Positions 33,201-44,249 are shown, counted from the first letter of the stretch. The stretch is 64,000 bases of DNA from Bacillota bacterium (GCA_030705955.1 JAUZPL010000008.1:1-64000), one strand, 5' to 3'. The notes: a model not told the origin generated them from the letters alone. Program-made: numbers and translations.

Positions 33201-36002
33201 CTATAGCCACTCTTTCACTATTTCTACTATTTGATCAATCGGCCCACTCTCAACTGTTGCAGTTGGAATTGATTTTAAGAAAGCATTCCCATATTTTGTC
33301 GTAATAATTCGCTTATCAAAAATTATCATTACTCCCTTATCTGATTCTGCCCTAATTAGGCGCCCAAATCCTTGCTTAAACCTTAGAACGGCATCAGGTA
33401 ATGAATAATCTGAAAAAGCATTGCCTCCATTTTTCATAATATACTCGCATTTTGCTTCTGTATAGGGTTCATCTGGTGGACTAAAGGGGAGCCTTACAAT
33501 GACGAGACAAGATAAATCCTCCCCAGGGATGTCAATTCCTTCCCAAAAGCTACTTGAACCAAGTAAAATCGCTTTTTCGTATTTTTGAAAATATCTTGTC
33601 AAGCGGGTTTTACTCCCACTCGTAATGCCTTGTGCTAAAATAGCAAATTCCGATAAAAAACCACTTTCTTTTATCAATTCAAATGTTTTTTGAAGCATTT
33701 CTTGTGAGGTAAAAAGAATGAGCATCCTTCCCTTTGTAGCCTCTGCAATAGAAATAATTTGTTCTGTGATTGAAATAACATATTCATCAACGGATACTGT
33801 CTTAATTTCTGGTAAATCTTCTGGTATGAGTATTTTTACCTGATTTTTAAAATTAAACGGTGAAGGGATTTTTAACACTGCAGAGTGATCGGTATGAATC
33901 CCCAATTCCTTCATAATAAAATCAAAGGAATGATTAACCGTTAATGTTGCTGAAGTAATGACAACACTTTTTTTCATTTTAAAAAAATGATTTGAAAGAT
34001 CATCTGAAATTGATATAGGCTGCGCAAAAATGGTTGTAACATTTTGCGGAGAACGAAGATCCATTTCCACCCATCTTATAAGATTAGATTCAGGTAACAT
34101 CATTTCTTGAAAATTTTTTCTCAACACTTCTATGTCGGTTTGAATGGCCAATAGTTCTTCGAAATGCTTCATTTGGCCAATCGTTAAAAACATTTCATGG
34201 CCTTTAATTAAGGTTATCCTTTCATTTACATATGAGTAAATGTCTCTTAGTAAAAATGCACATCTTTCGGCAGAATGAAAAAGTGCAAGGAGATCTTCTC
34301 CCTTTTCCTTTTGGTTTAACTTAACCCTTAGCCTATTCATTCCCTTACTATTTTTTGCTTTTCTTTTTACGAAGAGGGAAGTTACTTTAAAAAACTCATC
34401 AATTTCATAAAATAAATCAGAAATGATGTTGTTTAATTCAAATGAATGAATAATGTCATCCTTCTTCACCTTCATATCATCTAAAAGCTCTTCCAATATA
34501 TAAAATAATTGCCGCTCCTCATAACGACCTAATTGTGCCAGTAACATCCGTATAGATAAATAATCTAATGTTCTTCCAAAAAATTTGGATGCTGCTTTTC
34601 CAAAATGATGGCCCTCATCAAGGACAACATATTCACATTCTGGTAAAATATTTTGATGATTTGTTAAATCCGCAAGTAATAGGGAATGATTGGTTATAAT
34701 AATGTCTGCATCTTCTGCCTCTTTTCTTGCTTTTAAATAAAAATCCTTTTCCTTCCATTCCTCATTTTGCCAAAGTGTAAATTGGTCATTTTTTACTTTA
34801 TTCCAATATAATAACCCGCCACTTGATAAATTTAGCTCATCTTGATCTCCAGTTTCTGTTTCCATAAGCCAAATTAGAATCTGCATTTTGGTTAAAGTAG
34901 TATCATAATTATCATTTTCATCAGATAATGTTTGAACGAATCTTTTTAAGCTTATGTAGTGTCCTCTGCCCTTTAATAAAACAGCTTTTAACTGGAATGG
35001 AACTATTTTTTGAAGCAACGGTATTTCCTTTTTTAGTAATTGCTCCTGCAGTTGGATTGTATGTGTGCTAACAATTATAGGATGCCTTTTTTTCTTCGAA
35101 AAATAGGCCGCGGGTAACAAATAACCTATCGATTTGCCTATTCCGGTGCCTGCCTCGATAACAGAATGTCTTTGTTCGAGGAAGGATTCATACACCATAT
35201 CCATCATTTTAAATTGGCCTTCTCTTCTTTCAAATGCCGGAAAAGCCTTTTTTAATGCTCTAGCTTTCTCTTCATCATTATCAGGAAAATCATTTCCATC
35301 CACATTTTGTTTGTTCGTTTCGTTTGTGGGTACATTTTTTAAAACAATTCCATTGAAGATTTCTAATGTTCTAGAAAGTTCCTCTATCTGTTTATTTTTT
35401 TCAATTAATAATTCATCCAAAAATTGCTGAACATCACTTTTTAAGCCACCTGATAGTTGTGATAACTGGTTCAATACTATTTTTGGTAAGGATAAAAGCT
35501 TTTCGAAAAAAATAAGAAGAAGTTCTGCTGTCACAAACGCATCGCTGTCAGCTTGATGCGGACGGTCATGATTAAGTTCCTTCATTTCAGCTAATTCAGT
35601 TAATTTATATCCGTCAGCTGTTGGGTAAAGAATCCTGGCCAATTCTACCGTATCCAAAACAGGACCATAGAAACCTTCAAAACCGGCTTGAATTAATTCT
35701 TGTTGAAGAAAAGATAAATCAAATAGTACGTTATGGGCTACAAAATATGAATTTTCTAGTAAAGAAACAATTTTCGGTGCTATCTCTGAAAAGTCTGGTG
35801 CATCTTGAACCATTTCATTATTTATTCCTGTTAATTCTTCTATAAAGGCTGGTATTTGTTTCCGTGGATTAAGAAGCGATGAAAACTTTTCGATAATCTT
35901 CCCATTTTCAATTACTACGGCAGCAAATTGAATAATCCTATCACCTTTTTTAGGAAGATTGCCTGTTGTTTCTAAATCAACTACAACATATTTATTGAGC
36001 AT
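33201..36002 (-). CDS. dinG: DinG family protein with N-terminal DnaQ-like exonuclease
   Basis: Protein of 933 residues. The N-terminal 3'-5' exonuclease domain (about 1-170) has VVDLETTGN and HNVLFDLSFL, then HQADSDAFVT. A large XPD-like part has Walker A in EAGTGIGKSIGYL and DEGHH. The C-terminal motifs are SSFWEGIDIPGEDL and FKQGFGRLIRAESD. The four cysteines of Fe-S DinG are absent. The Staphylococcus relative is known to act as an exonuclease rather than a helicase, which fits. GAGGTG precedes the start. It differs clearly from the Fe-S paralogue at 10.3 kb. Confidence 0.94.
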   Translation of the reverse strand: MLNKYVVVDLETTGNLPKKGDRIIQFAAVVIENGKIIEKFSSLLNPRKQIPAFIEELTGINNEMVQDAPDFSEIAPKIVSLLENSYFVAHNVLFDLSFLQQELIQAGFEGFYGPVLDTVELARILYPTADGYKLTELAEMKELNHDRPHQADSDAFVTAELLLIFFEKLLSLPKIVLNQLSQLSGGLKSDVQQFLDELLIEKNKQIEELSRTLEIFNGIVLKNVPTNETNKQNVDGNDFPDNDEEKARALKKAFPAFERREGQFKMMDMVYESFLEQRHSVIEAGTGIGKSIGYLLPAAYFSKKKRHPIIVSTHTIQLQEQLLKKEIPLLQKIVPFQLKAVLLKGRGHYISLKRFVQTLSDENDNYDTTLTKMQILIWLMETETGDQDELNLSSGGLLYWNKVKNDQFTLWQNEEWKEKDFYLKARKEAEDADIIITNHSLLLADLTNHQNILPECEYVVLDEGHHFGKAASKFFGRTLDYLSIRMLLAQLGRYEERQLFYILEELLDDMKVKKDDIIHSFELNNIISDLFYEIDEFFKVTSLFVKRKAKNSKGMNRLRVKLNQKEKGEDLLALFHSAERCAFLLRDIYSYVNERITLIKGHEMFLTIGQMKHFEELLAIQTDIEVLRKNFQEMMLPESNLIRWVEMDLRSPQNVTTIFAQPISISDDLSNHFFKMKKSVVITSATLTVNHSFDFIMKELGIHTDHSAVLKIPSPFNFKNQVKILIPEDLPEIKTVSVDEYVISITEQIISIAEATKGRMLILFTSQEMLQKTFELIKESGFLSEFAILAQGITSGSKTRLTRYFQKYEKAILLGSSSFWEGIDIPGEDLSCLVIVRLPFSPPDEPYTEAKCEYIMKNGGNAFSDYSLPDAVLRFKQGFGRLIRAESDKGVMIIFDKRIITTKYGNAFLKSIPTATVESGPIDQIVEIVKEWL

Positions 36003-36109
36003 TTCATTAACACCTCTAACTTTTATACAACTCCAACGGTAACATAAAAATAGTCAAAAAGGAAAAAAACCATGTTTTAAGAAGGAAATGTTTTTTACAC
36101 TTATTATAT

Positions 36110-36147
36110 AATATTAAAAAAAGAAAAATCCCCATACATGGGGATTA
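36110..36147 (-). terminator. Terminator of panBCD
   Basis: AATCCCC and GGGGATT form a 7-bp stem with a 6-nt loop overlapping the panD stop codon, then TTTCTTTTTTT on the minus strand. Confidence 0.8.
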
Positions 36148-36528
36148 CAAAATTGTATGTGCTGGTTCCGCATTCAAAAGCTCTTTAATTCGATTGTTTT
36201 CATCCATAAGCGCTACTTTTGGCTTGTGACCAGGTACCTCTTCTTCGGAGATCATCACATAGGAAATGATAATGACAACATCTCCGACCTGAACAAGTCT
36301 AGCTGCAGCACCATTTAAACAAATGACGCCACTACCTCGTTCCCCAGGTATAATATAGGTCTCTAAACGAGCACCATTATTATTATTTACAATGGCTACT
36401 TTTTCATTTGCAACCATTCCAACTGCATCTAATAGATCCTCATCAATCGTGATGCTTCCAACATAGTTTAAATTTGCTTCCGTTACTGTAGCTCGATGTA
36501 TTTTTGAATTCATCATGGTGCGAAACAT
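36145..36528 (-). CDS. panD: Aspartate 1-decarboxylase
   Basis: Pyruvoyl enzyme of 127 residues that makes beta-alanine for pantothenate. The self-cleavage site is Gly24-Ser25 in YVGSITID, the Ser becoming the pyruvoyl group. [19 protein letters not shown] is the other family signature, and the start [18 protein letters not shown] is typical. Last gene of panBCD, 35 bp after panC. Confidence 0.97.
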   Translation of the reverse strand: MFRTMMNSKIHRATVTEANLNYVGSITIDEDLLDAVGMVANEKVAIVNNNNGARLETYIIPGERGSGVICLNGAAARLVQVGDVVIIISYVMISEEEVPGHKPKVALMDENNRIKELLNAEPAHTIL

Positions 36529-36563
36529 GAATGGTTCCTCCTCTATTCTTTAAAACCAATATT

Positions 36564-37412
36564 TTATTTAATCTCTAAGATTACATTATCAATTAAACGA
36601 ACCATTGAAAATTTTACTGCTAAAGCGATGATTATGGAACCCTCTAATTTTTCCAAGGGGTCTAAACCAGGATAACTATAGACTTCAACATAATCAATCA
36701 CACTATTTGTCTCATTCTCAATGGTTTCTTTTACTAAAGAAATGATTTTTAATGGATCCCTTTCACCTTTTTCAATCATGTCCTGTGCCATTTCTAAGCT
36801 TTTATAAAGTGTTGGGGCCTGCTTTCTTTCATCAGGTAGTAATTTCACATTTCTTGAGCTTTTTGCAAGTCCATCCTCTTCCCGAACAATATCAACAGGA
36901 ACAAGCTCAATAGGAAAGTTAAAATCGGAAATTAAGCCTTGAATGACGGCAACCTGCTGTGCGTCTTTTTTTCCAAAATATGCCCTCGTTGGCAAGGCAA
37001 TATGAAATAGCTTGGTCAAAACAGTCGCAACCCCATCAAAATGACCTGGACGAGATTTTCCACAAAGAACATTTGTACGTTCTTGAACAATCACCTTAAT
37101 GGTAGATGGGTTTGGGTACATCTCTTCGACAGATGGATAAAAAAGAAAATCAACATTTTCACCCATTGCAAGTTCCTGATCTTTTTCAAAATCGCGAGGG
37201 TATGTTTCATAATCTTCATTTGGGCCAAATTGAATAGGATTAACAAATATACTAATTGTAACTATATCGTTTTCCTGTCTTGCTTTTCTCATTAAGGTGA
37301 GATGTCCTTCATGAAGGAAACCCATTGTAGGGACAAATCCAATTGATTTTCCCATATCTTTTTGTTTTAACATCTCAGCTTGCATTTCTTTGATTGTTGT
37401 TATAACTTTCAT
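36564..37412 (-). CDS. panC: Pantothenate synthetase
   Basis: ATP-dependent ligase of 282 residues joining pantoate and beta-alanine. The nucleotidyltransferase HIGH-like motif is in [39 protein letters not shown] and SSRNVKL form the remaining active-site blocks. Normal length. Its ATG overlaps the panB stop (ATGA), so translation is coupled. Confidence 0.97.
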   Translation of the reverse strand: MKVITTIKEMQAEMLKQKDMGKSIGFVPTMGFLHEGHLTLMRKARQENDIVTISIFVNPIQFGPNEDYETYPRDFEKDQELAMGENVDFLFYPSVEEMYPNPSTIKVIVQERTNVLCGKSRPGHFDGVATVLTKLFHIALPTRAYFGKKDAQQVAVIQGLISDFNFPIELVPVDIVREEDGLAKSSRNVKLLPDERKQAPTLYKSLEMAQDMIEKGERDPLKIISLVKETIENETNSVIDYVEVYSYPGLDPLEKLEGSIIIALAVKFSMVRLIDNVILEIK

Positions 37413-38245
37413 TCTGCGCCTCCATATAATCCTTTCAGCTCTTCTTCTTTCATCGTGAACGTGTGCTGCTCCATTGGAAATTGGTCACTTTTCACTTCAG
37501 ATACATAAGCACCAATTGCCTCAAGAATAGCAGCATTTAACGAAATATACTGTTTTACAAACTTTGGCACTCGACCCACACCATAGCCTAATATGTCATG
37601 ATAAACAAGTACCTGTCCATCTACATCCAATCCCGCTCCAATACCAATTACAGGAATGGTTAATGCTTTTGTAATTTCAGCAGCAAGTTGTTTTGGAACA
37701 CATTCAAGGACAACAGCAAATGCGCCTGCAGCTTCACATTTAATGGCATCTTCCAAAAGCTTTTTAGCTGCTTCTCTATCTTTTCCTTGAACCTTGTAAC
37801 CACCTAATACCCCAACTGATTGTGGAGTAAGCCCTAAATGGGCACATACAGGAATTCCGGCATTCGTTAATGCAACAATTTTCTCTAAAACGTCGTCAGC
37901 ACCTTCAATTTTAACAGCATTTGCGTTCGTTTCTTGAATCATCCTGCCAGCATTTATTAATGTATCCCTAATGGATAAATGATAAGACAAAAATGGCATA
38001 TCCACGACTATAAAGGTATCTTTTGCCCCTCTTTTGACGGCTTTTGTGTGGTGAATCATATCATCCACTGTAACAGGAATGGTCGAATCATACCCGAGGA
38101 CAACCATTCCGAGTGAATCCCCAACCAAAATGCAGTCAACACCACCTGATTCTGCTTGTTTTGCCGAAGGATAATCATAGGCAGTTAACATGACAATCTT
38201 TTCATTACTTTGTTTCATTTTTAAAAAATCAGTCGTTTGTTTCAT
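37409..38245 (-). CDS. panB: 3-methyl-2-oxobutanoate hydroxymethyltransferase
   Basis: First enzyme of pantoate synthesis, 278 residues. It transfers a hydroxymethyl group from methylene-THF to 2-ketoisovalerate. Motifs are [44 protein letters not shown] and [29 protein letters not shown] precedes the ATG. It begins panBCD behind a leader RNA with a terminator (pan motif). Confidence 0.97.
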   Translation of the reverse strand: MKQTTDFLKMKQSNEKIVMLTAYDYPSAKQAESGGVDCILVGDSLGMVVLGYDSTIPVTVDDMIHHTKAVKRGAKDTFIVVDMPFLSYHLSIRDTLINAGRMIQETNANAVKIEGADDVLEKIVALTNAGIPVCAHLGLTPQSVGVLGGYKVQGKDREAAKKLLEDAIKCEAAGAFAVVLECVPKQLAAEITKALTIPVIGIGAGLDVDGQVLVYHDILGYGVGRVPKFVKQYISLNAAILEAIGAYVSEVKSDQFPMEQHTFTMKEEELKGLYGGAE

Positions 38246-38300
38246 CCTTTTTCCTCCTTAAATTTTCTTAAAGAAGAGGAACTAGAACAGTTTTAGAGTA

Positions 38301-38397
38301 AATAAAAAGATCCTTCTGAAGGCAGAGGATCCCTGTTACTCTTTCGCATGTTTCATCCCTCTGTCCCGGTCCGTTTCTACGGATCTAGGCAGAACCC
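38301..38397 (-). ncRNA. pan-motif leader RNA with terminator, upstream of panB
   Basis: On the minus strand the predicted transcript begins AAAGGGTTCTGCC. A hairpin at 38360-38393 pairs TCTG, CC and ATCCGT with ACGGA, GG and CAGA around an AGAA loop, with unpaired purines including bulged A residues. A second hairpin at 38309-38331 (GATCCT with AGGATC, then TTTTTATT) is a terminator before panB. The published pan RNA motif occurs in front of panB, panC and panD genes and has bulged adenosines. The ligand, if any, is not known to me. Assignment is by position and shape, without a covariance search. Confidence 0.7.
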
Positions 38398-38403
38398 TTT
38401 TTA

Positions 38404-38409
38404 ATTATA
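38404..38409 (-). promoter_or_regulatory. -10 box of the panBCD leader
   Basis: Perfect TATAAT on the minus strand; transcription would start at about 38397, right at the leader hairpin. The -35 region (CTGCAC at about 17 nt) is weak. Confidence 0.6.
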
Positions 38410-38497
38410 ATGTTCATACATGTTAGGTGCAGTTCAGTGAGATACTGCCCAAATGCATTATAACAAACAATTATATACATTTGCTACTAAATTAATC

Positions 38498-39490
38498 TTA
38501 ATTAAGTTCTATATCAGCCGAATAAATATGATGAATCTTTCCTTCCTGATCCTCGATCTGTAAAACCCCGTCATCTGTAATACCTAATGCTTTCCCTTTA
38601 AGTGCACCTGTCAACGTTCTAGCTGTTATGATCTTACCTATACTTATCGCATAACTTTCCCATAAAAGCTTAATAGGTAAAAAACCCTCTTCTAAGTATA
38701 GTAAATACAATTTTTCAAAATATGTAAAAATGCTTTTAATTAAAGCAGCTCTAGGTATACTTTCTCCTTTTTCAATTAAAAGTGAGCTTGCGATGCTTTG
38801 AAGTTCAATTGGAAAATCGTCTACTGTTTGATTTACATTAATACCCATTCCGATAATAATTGAATGGATGCGGTCTGACTCTGCTTGAAGCTCGGTCAAG
38901 ATGCCAGTAACTTTTTTGCCATTAATTAGAATATCGTTGGGCCATTTAATCTCTGTATGAAGGTTTGTTAAATCCTCAATAGCCTGGACAATAGAAACAG
39001 CGGTTAAAAGGGTAAGTTGCGGTGCCTTTGACAAAGGAATATTAGGCCTTAAAATTAAACTCATCCAAATACCGGTATATTTTGGAGAATGCCATTTACG
39101 ATTCATTCTTCCTCTTCCAGCTGTTTGTTCTTCAGCAATAACTACCGTTCCTTCAGGAACTTGATCGTAAGCGAGGCGCTGAGCAGCTTTTTGGGTGGAA
39201 TCTATACAGTCTTCATAATATATGTTTTTTCCTACAAACCCCGTTTTTAAGCCCAGTCGTATTTCATCTGGAATAATTTTTTCTGGAGTTTTAATGATTC
39301 GATACCCTTTCCTTCGTATCGCTTCCAGTTCAAAACCCTCTTTACGTAATTCCTCCACGTGCTTCCAAACTGCTGTCCTGGAACAGCCAATTAAATCGGC
39401 TAAATGCTGTCCAGATAAATAGGATTCACCTGCATTTGTAAAGGCATCCAGTAATTCTTTTCTTATATCTGATTGCACTCCTTTAGCCAC
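38498..39490 (-). CDS. birA: Bifunctional biotin ligase/biotin operon repressor BirA
   Basis: Protein of 330 residues. An N-terminal winged helix (GQHLADLIGCSRTAVWKHVEE) precedes the ligase core with the biotin-adenylate loop TAGRGRMNRKWHSP, the lysine in IKWPNDILINGKKV, and a C-terminal SH3-like domain. It attaches biotin to carboxylase carriers and, with its DNA-binding domain, represses biotin genes. The GTG at 39490 overlaps cca by 28 bases; a second GTG at 39478 is an equally possible start. Confidence 0.95.
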   Translation of the reverse strand: MAKGVQSDIRKELLDAFTNAGESYLSGQHLADLIGCSRTAVWKHVEELRKEGFELEAIRRKGYRIIKTPEKIIPDEIRLGLKTGFVGKNIYYEDCIDSTQKAAQRLAYDQVPEGTVVIAEEQTAGRGRMNRKWHSPKYTGIWMSLILRPNIPLSKAPQLTLLTAVSIVQAIEDLTNLHTEIKWPNDILINGKKVTGILTELQAESDRIHSIIIGMGINVNQTVDDFPIELQSIASSLLIEKGESIPRAALIKSIFTYFEKLYLLYLEEGFLPIKLLWESYAISIGKIITARTLTGALKGKALGITDDGVLQIEDQEGKIHHIYSADIELN

Positions 39491-40671
39491 TCCTTTATTG
39501 TTATTTTTTCATTTTTAACATGATCCTCTAATATGGCCCTTTCAACATTTAAAATCGTTTCATTTAACCAAGGGCCGCCAGTTTTATGAAACCAATCCAT
39601 TAAATCCTGTCCGGTTACCGCCATTTCAGATCGGCTCTTTATTGGAAGAGATTGATAAAGATTTAAAAATGTTGTAATCGAAGAAAGATCCTTTTTCCCT
39701 TTTATCGTTAAGCAAAGCTTTTCAACTGAAGAAATAACCATTTCCTTTGCCATATAAAGATCATAGTTATTCCATACTTGCTGAAGACGTTTCAACAAAA
39801 ATTGCGAAATTTTTATAATTTCTCTGATTTGCTGCAACGGAAGTTTCCACTCTCTTAGAAAAAGTTCAACCTCTTTATTTTTCAAACCCAAACAAAAAAT
39901 GAATAAAGACCACCATTCATTTAGGTTCAATTGAATACTGTCATATTTAAGAAATTTATAAAGTTGTTCTTTTTTATCTTTTAAACCTGGTAGATATTGA
40001 TACAAGTTGGAATCAAGCATATGTTTAAATGCCAGTGTGCGATTTGCTCCCAGTAATAGTTTCTCAAATTCTGTTTTTTTTCGTTCAACAGCAATTTTTT
40101 CAAGTAAAAAGCCGAGCTTTGATAATGCTTCTAATGTCCCCTTTTCCAGTGAAAAAGAAAGCTGACTCTCAAATCGAAGAGCCCTCATCATTCTTAAAGC
40201 ATCTTCTGAAAAACGTTCCTCTGCTTTACCAACAGTTTTTATTTCTCTCTTTTTTATAGCTTCCTGCCCATTAAATGGATCAATTAAAACTCCATGTTTA
40301 TCCATGGCAATCGCATTTATCGTAAAATCTCTTCTCTGTAAATCATCTTTTAAAGAACGAATAAAGGTAACTTGCTTTGGTCTTCGAAAATCTACATACT
40401 CTTTTTCCGCTCTAAATGTTGTAACTTCGTAGGCAAATTCCTTATGAAGAATTAGTAGAGTGCCGTGTTCAATACCAATATCGATAGTTCTAGGGAAAAT
40501 CAATTTCATTTCATCTGGCGTGGCAGATGTAGCAACATCAACATCATGAATGGGTCTCCCAAGGATATAATCTCTTACAGATCCCCCTACAAAAAAAGCG
40601 GAAAACCCCGCTTTTTCTAATGAACTTATTATTGGTAGTGCTGAATGAAAGGGTTCAATCATAAACTTCAC
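39463..40671 (-). CDS. cca: CCA-adding tRNA nucleotidyltransferase (class II)
   Basis: Enzyme of 402 residues that builds or repairs the tRNA 3'-CCA end. Catalytic motif: [24 protein letters not shown], with DVDV aspartates. Motif B is [12 protein letters not shown], then [20 protein letters not shown] for template binding. It overlaps both neighbours: its start lies within the bshA end (17 bases) and its end within the birA start. Confidence 0.96.
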   Translation of the reverse strand: MKFMIEPFHSALPIISSLEKAGFSAFFVGGSVRDYILGRPIHDVDVATSATPDEMKLIFPRTIDIGIEHGTLLILHKEFAYEVTTFRAEKEYVDFRRPKQVTFIRSLKDDLQRRDFTINAIAMDKHGVLIDPFNGQEAIKKREIKTVGKAEERFSEDALRMMRALRFESQLSFSLEKGTLEALSKLGFLLEKIAVERKKTEFEKLLLGANRTLAFKHMLDSNLYQYLPGLKDKKEQLYKFLKYDSIQLNLNEWWSLFIFCLGLKNKEVELFLREWKLPLQQIREIIKISQFLLKRLQQVWNNYDLYMAKEMVISSVEKLCLTIKGKKDLSSITTFLNLYQSLPIKSRSEMAVTGQDLMDWFHKTGGPWLNETILNVERAILEDHVKNEKITIKEWLKECNQI

Positions 40672-41800
40672 CTTGGCCCACTAAGTTAAAATATAACTCT
40701 TCATATTGTTCTACAATTTTTTCAGCACTAAATTTAGTTTTAACTGTTTCAAGTGCTTTCCTTGAAAATGCTTGGTGTAGGTCCGTATTTGTTAATAACG
40801 TTATAGCCTTCTCTGCTATTTCATCTATTTTACCAACCTCGCAAATATAACCAGATACACCATCTGTTATAACCTCTGGTATCCCACCTACATTTGTACC
40901 AATACATGGTACACCACAGGCCATCGCCTCTAAAGCAACAAGTCCAAAGCTCTCTTTTTCAGATAAAAGCAGCTTTAAATCACTTATCGAATATAATTCT
41001 TCGAGATTTTCTTGTTTACCTAAGAAAAACACGAATTCCCCAATACCTAATTTCTTTACAAGTTTACAAATCGTTGACATTTCAGGACCATCTCCAACAA
41101 GCAAAAGTTTTGCAGGAATAGCTTCCCTGATTTTAGCAAAGGTTTTAACAACATCTTGAACTCGTTTTACAGCTCTAAAATTTGAAACATGAATAATAAC
41201 CTTTTCTTCTTCTTTTATTTCAAATTCCTCTTTTAAATGGGAGGCATCACTTTTCTGATAAACTCTTTCATCAACAAAGTTGTAAACAGTTTCAATTGGT
41301 TTATCAGGATTAATTAATTCAATGGTTTGCTCAATTAATGCATCAGATACAGCTGTAACTACATCTGATTTTTCAATTCCAAATTTAATAGCGTCAGTTA
41401 ACGATGGATCATAACCAAGAACCGTAATATCTGTTCCATGTAGAGTAGTCACAACCTTTAAATTATGATCACACATCTGTTTTGCCAAGATGGCGCAAAC
41501 AGCATGTGGAATAGCATAATGTACATGGAGTATATCTAACTTCTCCCGATTAACTACCTCTGCCATTTTGCTGGCAAGGGCGATATCATATGGTGGATAT
41601 TGAAACACCGAATATTGATTTACCTCTACCTGGTGATAATAGATGTTATGATACATTCTCTTTAAGCGAAAAGGGAGACTTGATGAGATAAAGTGGATTT
41701 CATGCCCCTTTTCTGCGAGCATTTTCCCAAGCTCTGTTGCAACTACCCCTGATCCCCCGACAGTCGGGTAGCAAGTTATTCCAATCTTTAATTTCCTCAT
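40655..41800 (-). CDS. bshA: N-acetyl-alpha-D-glucosaminyl L-malate synthase BshA
   Basis: GT4 glycosyltransferase of 381 residues, first step of bacillithiol synthesis (GlcNAc from UDP-GlcNAc to malate). Motifs are [40 protein letters not shown] and the nucleotide-sugar-binding [19 protein letters not shown]. The position beside bshB1 gives the exact function. Three bases separate bshB1 and bshA, and the end overlaps cca. Confidence 0.96.
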   Translation of the reverse strand: MRKLKIGITCYPTVGGSGVVATELGKMLAEKGHEIHFISSSLPFRLKRMYHNIYYHQVEVNQYSVFQYPPYDIALASKMAEVVNREKLDILHVHYAIPHAVCAILAKQMCDHNLKVVTTLHGTDITVLGYDPSLTDAIKFGIEKSDVVTAVSDALIEQTIELINPDKPIETVYNFVDERVYQKSDASHLKEEFEIKEEEKVIIHVSNFRAVKRVQDVVKTFAKIREAIPAKLLLVGDGPEMSTICKLVKKLGIGEFVFFLGKQENLEELYSISDLKLLLSEKESFGLVALEAMACGVPCIGTNVGGIPEVITDGVSGYICEVGKIDEIAEKAITLLTNTDLHQAFSRKALETVKTKFSAEKIVEQYEELYFNLVGQGEVYD

Positions 41801-41802
41801 GA

Positions 41803-42513
41803 TTATTCTCCTAACAAATCTCGATTTAACAGAATAGGATATTTTGTTTTAAACCCCTCTGCAAAATCAACACTAGCTTGTTTTCCAAAAAGTTTTTCCC
41901 TTGCCTCTACAGTCTCAATATATCCATTAACAAGTGGTGTATCATAGCTTTGTTCTGTTTTTTCGAATTGGCTTTTATATGCTCTTAGTGCTTCAATCTT
42001 CTTATCCATGTAGGAAGAAATATCAATTAGAAAATCTGGTTTATGAAAGCCATTAATCATATAAAAATATACTTTTTCAACCCGATGTGGCAGTTCACCT
42101 TTTTCTGTTTCATATTTCTTAATACCTGCAGAAAAAACCGCCTCCTCAACAAGGCGGGAACAATTGCCATGATCTGGATGCCGATCCTCAATATATTGTG
42201 CAAAAACAATTCTTGGGCGGTATCTTCTAATGACTCCTGCAATTTCCTTTATAAATTCTTCCTTTAAAAGCAACCCTCTATCAGGCATATTTAAAGTCAA
42301 TCGTTCGGTTACACCTAGGATATTTGCGGATTTCAATGCTTCTTTTTTCCGCGTTTCAACCGTCCCATTTGATGATAGGCCTGCATTTGTGAGGTCACAT
42401 ATGCCAAATTCTTTCCCTAATGTTGTATATTTGGCAATCGTTCCTCCCATCCCAATTTCAACATCATCGGCATGAGCCCCAAAAGCTAGCATATGTAAAG
42501 TCTTATTATTCAT
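41803..42513 (-). CDS. bshB1: Bacillithiol biosynthesis deacetylase BshB1
   Basis: Zinc deacetylase of 236 residues (LmbE/PIG-L family) that removes the acetyl group from GlcNAc-malate. Zinc ligands are in [15 protein letters not shown] (His-Asp-Asp) and [11 protein letters not shown]. It lies between mgsA and bshA in the same order as B. subtilis; its start overlaps the mgsA stop by 8 bases. Confidence 0.95.
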   Translation of the reverse strand: MNNKTLHMLAFGAHADDVEIGMGGTIAKYTTLGKEFGICDLTNAGLSSNGTVETRKKEALKSANILGVTERLTLNMPDRGLLLKEEFIKEIAGVIRRYRPRIVFAQYIEDRHPDHGNCSRLVEEAVFSAGIKKYETEKGELPHRVEKVYFYMINGFHKPDFLIDISSYMDKKIEALRAYKSQFEKTEQSYDTPLVNGYIETVEAREKLFGKQASVDFAEGFKTKYPILLNRDLLGE

Positions 42514-42925
42514 CTATTCCATCACTACTCTTTTCTACAATGTTTCTCCATTCTAAAAATCCTTGCTCTAAGCCTTTAATTAGTAACTCAGCTGTCCCCA
42601 TATTCGTAGCAAGCGGAACTGAATATACATCACATAAACGGACAAGAGCGGTTACGTCAGGCTCATGCGGCTGAGCTGTTAGAGGATCACGGAAGAAAAA
42701 AACTGCATCCATTTCATTCTTTGCTATCATGGCACCAATTTGCTGGTCTCCACCAAGTGGACCTGATTGAAATCTATGGATGTTTAAGCCTGTTGCTTCG
42801 CTAATCCGAAGTCCCGTTGTTCCTGTTGCAAATAATGTATGCTTTGCGAAAATACCTTGATAAGCAGTAGCAAATTGGACAAGATCGTTTTTCTTTTTAT
42901 CATGGGCAATTAGAGCAATATTCAT
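42506..42925 (-). CDS. mgsA: Methylglyoxal synthase
   Basis: Enzyme of 139 residues turning dihydroxyacetone phosphate into methylglyoxal. Motifs are [23 protein letters not shown] (phosphate binding) and [14 protein letters not shown] with the catalytic Asp. The second of two adjacent ATG codons is used because AGGAG then stands eight bases away. Its co-location with bacillithiol genes makes sense, because bacillithiol helps to detoxify methylglyoxal. Confidence 0.95.
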   Translation of the reverse strand: MNIALIAHDKKKNDLVQFATAYQGIFAKHTLFATGTTGLRISEATGLNIHRFQSGPLGGDQQIGAMIAKNEMDAVFFFRDPLTAQPHEPDVTALVRLCDVYSVPLATNMGTAELLIKGLEQGFLEWRNIVEKSSDGIDE

Positions 42926-42936
42926 CATAAAAACTC

Positions 42937-43737
42937 CTATTCTAATATGTTTTCTAGTCCATAAACAAAAGTATTAATCATCAATACAGTTTCAACTGCT
43001 AGTTTTACACCGGACATAAATGACCCTCGATGGTACGAATCATGGCGGATCGTTAATGTTTGACCATCAGAACCAAATAACACTTGCTGATGGGCAACCA
43101 ATCCTGGTAATCTTACAGAATGAATATGCATCCCCTCATATTCAGCTCCTCTTGCACCAGTTAACGTTTCTTTTTCATTTGGGTGTCCTTGCTTTTTAGA
43201 ATTCCGAACTGCTGAAATCATTTCTGCTGTTTTTACTGCTGTTCCCGATGGTGCATCCAGCTTTTGATCGTGATGCATTTCAATAATTTCAATGTCTGAA
43301 AAATATTTTGCAGCCATTTGAGAAAATTTCATCATCAATACAGCTCCAATTGCAAAGTTTGGAGCAATAATACAACCTAAATCTTTATCTAAGCATAAAG
43401 ATTCCAATTCATCTAAATCCTCTTTAGAAAAACCAGTTGTTCCTACTACAGGTCTAACATTATACTTTAGGGCCGTTCTTGTATGTGCCATTCCAACCTC
43501 TGGGGTAGTAAGATCAATAAGGACATCTGCTTCTATAGTTTGAAGACATTTTTCTAAATCTGTAAAAATAGGTATATCTAGTTTTGGAAAACCTTCCAAA
43601 TCACTTAATTTTAAACCATCGTATTTATGGTCAACAACTGCTGTTAGTTCAAAATGTTCTGTCTGGGTTACAAGTTTTACCGCTTCACTTCCCATACGGC
43701 CGCGTGGACCCGCAATGATGATCTTTGTTGTTTTCAT
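42937..43737 (-). CDS. dapB: 4-hydroxy-tetrahydrodipicolinate reductase
   Basis: NAD(P)H-dependent enzyme of 266 residues in lysine and meso-diaminopimelate synthesis, also needed for spore dipicolinate. The dinucleotide motif is [15 protein letters not shown]; the catalytic block is [18 protein letters not shown] and VVGTTGFS binds cofactor. AGGAGTG precedes MKTTKI. First in the dapB-mgsA-bshB1-bshA-cca-birA row, 11 bp after ypjD. Confidence 0.96.
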   Translation of the reverse strand: MKTTKIIIAGPRGRMGSEAVKLVTQTEHFELTAVVDHKYDGLKLSDLEGFPKLDIPIFTDLEKCLQTIEADVLIDLTTPEVGMAHTRTALKYNVRPVVGTTGFSKEDLDELESLCLDKDLGCIIAPNFAIGAVLMMKFSQMAAKYFSDIEIIEMHHDQKLDAPSGTAVKTAEMISAVRNSKKQGHPNEKETLTGARGAEYEGMHIHSVRLPGLVAHQQVLFGSDGQTLTIRHDSYHRGSFMSGVKLAVETVLMINTFVYGLENILE

Positions 43738-43748
43738 TTCTTTCACTC

Positions 43749-44084
43749 CTATTCATTAATCTTTGTCCATCGATCCTTATCTCGTGTATTAAATTTATTC
43801 ATCACGTATTCATGAGTCTCAGTTAAATCAATATTTAAGGAATTAGCAAAACAAATAAGAACAAAGAATAAATCACCTAATTCTTCAGCCATTGTTTTCT
43901 CATCCTCAGAAGTTTTCTTTGGTTTTTCTCCATAAAAGTGATTTACTTCCCGAGCTAATTCTCCAAGCTCCTCTGTCATTCTGGCTAGCATCGCTAAAGG
44001 GCTAAAATAACCTTCTTTAAATTGACTAATATATGTATCAACTTCTTTTTGGAGGTCTTTTAAGGTCTTATCCTTCGACACCAT
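43749..44084 (-). CDS. ypjD: MazG-like nucleotide pyrophosphohydrolase YpjD
   Basis: Protein of 111 residues with the all-alpha MazG fold. Metal-binding acidic motifs are [17 protein letters not shown] (ExxE) and [17 protein letters not shown] (ExxD). Probably cleaves unwanted nucleoside triphosphates. GAGGTG precedes the ATG. It starts the dapB row and is divergent from the YitT-type gene. Confidence 0.92.
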   Translation of the reverse strand: MVSKDKTLKDLQKEVDTYISQFKEGYFSPLAMLARMTEELGELAREVNHFYGEKPKKTSEDEKTMAEELGDLFFVLICFANSLNIDLTETHEYVMNKFNTRDKDRWTKINE

Positions 44085-44177
44085 TTTTCACCTCAATTTA
44101 TAATAAACTATATCAGTTTCCATGTTAGCTAAATGTTGAAAGTTTTACAAATGTTTTCGCCCAAACTATACCTTTGA

Positions 44178-44206
44178 TTGCTCATTCCTCGTTAATTCTT
44201 TATAAT
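44178..44206 (+). promoter_or_regulatory. Sigma-A-type promoter of the YitT-family gene
   Basis: TTGCTC (44178-44183), 17-nt spacer, TATAAT (44201-44206), about 43 bp before the start codon. Confidence 0.6.
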
Positions 44207-44249
44207 AAAATCGCACTTATAAAAGAAAATAACAGGGGGAGGTTACATA

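Noticed and set aside
38301-38409. T-box or SAM riboswitch before panB
   Set aside because: There is no T-box sequence (AGGGTGGNACCGCG type) and no S-box core; shape and position fit the pan motif better.
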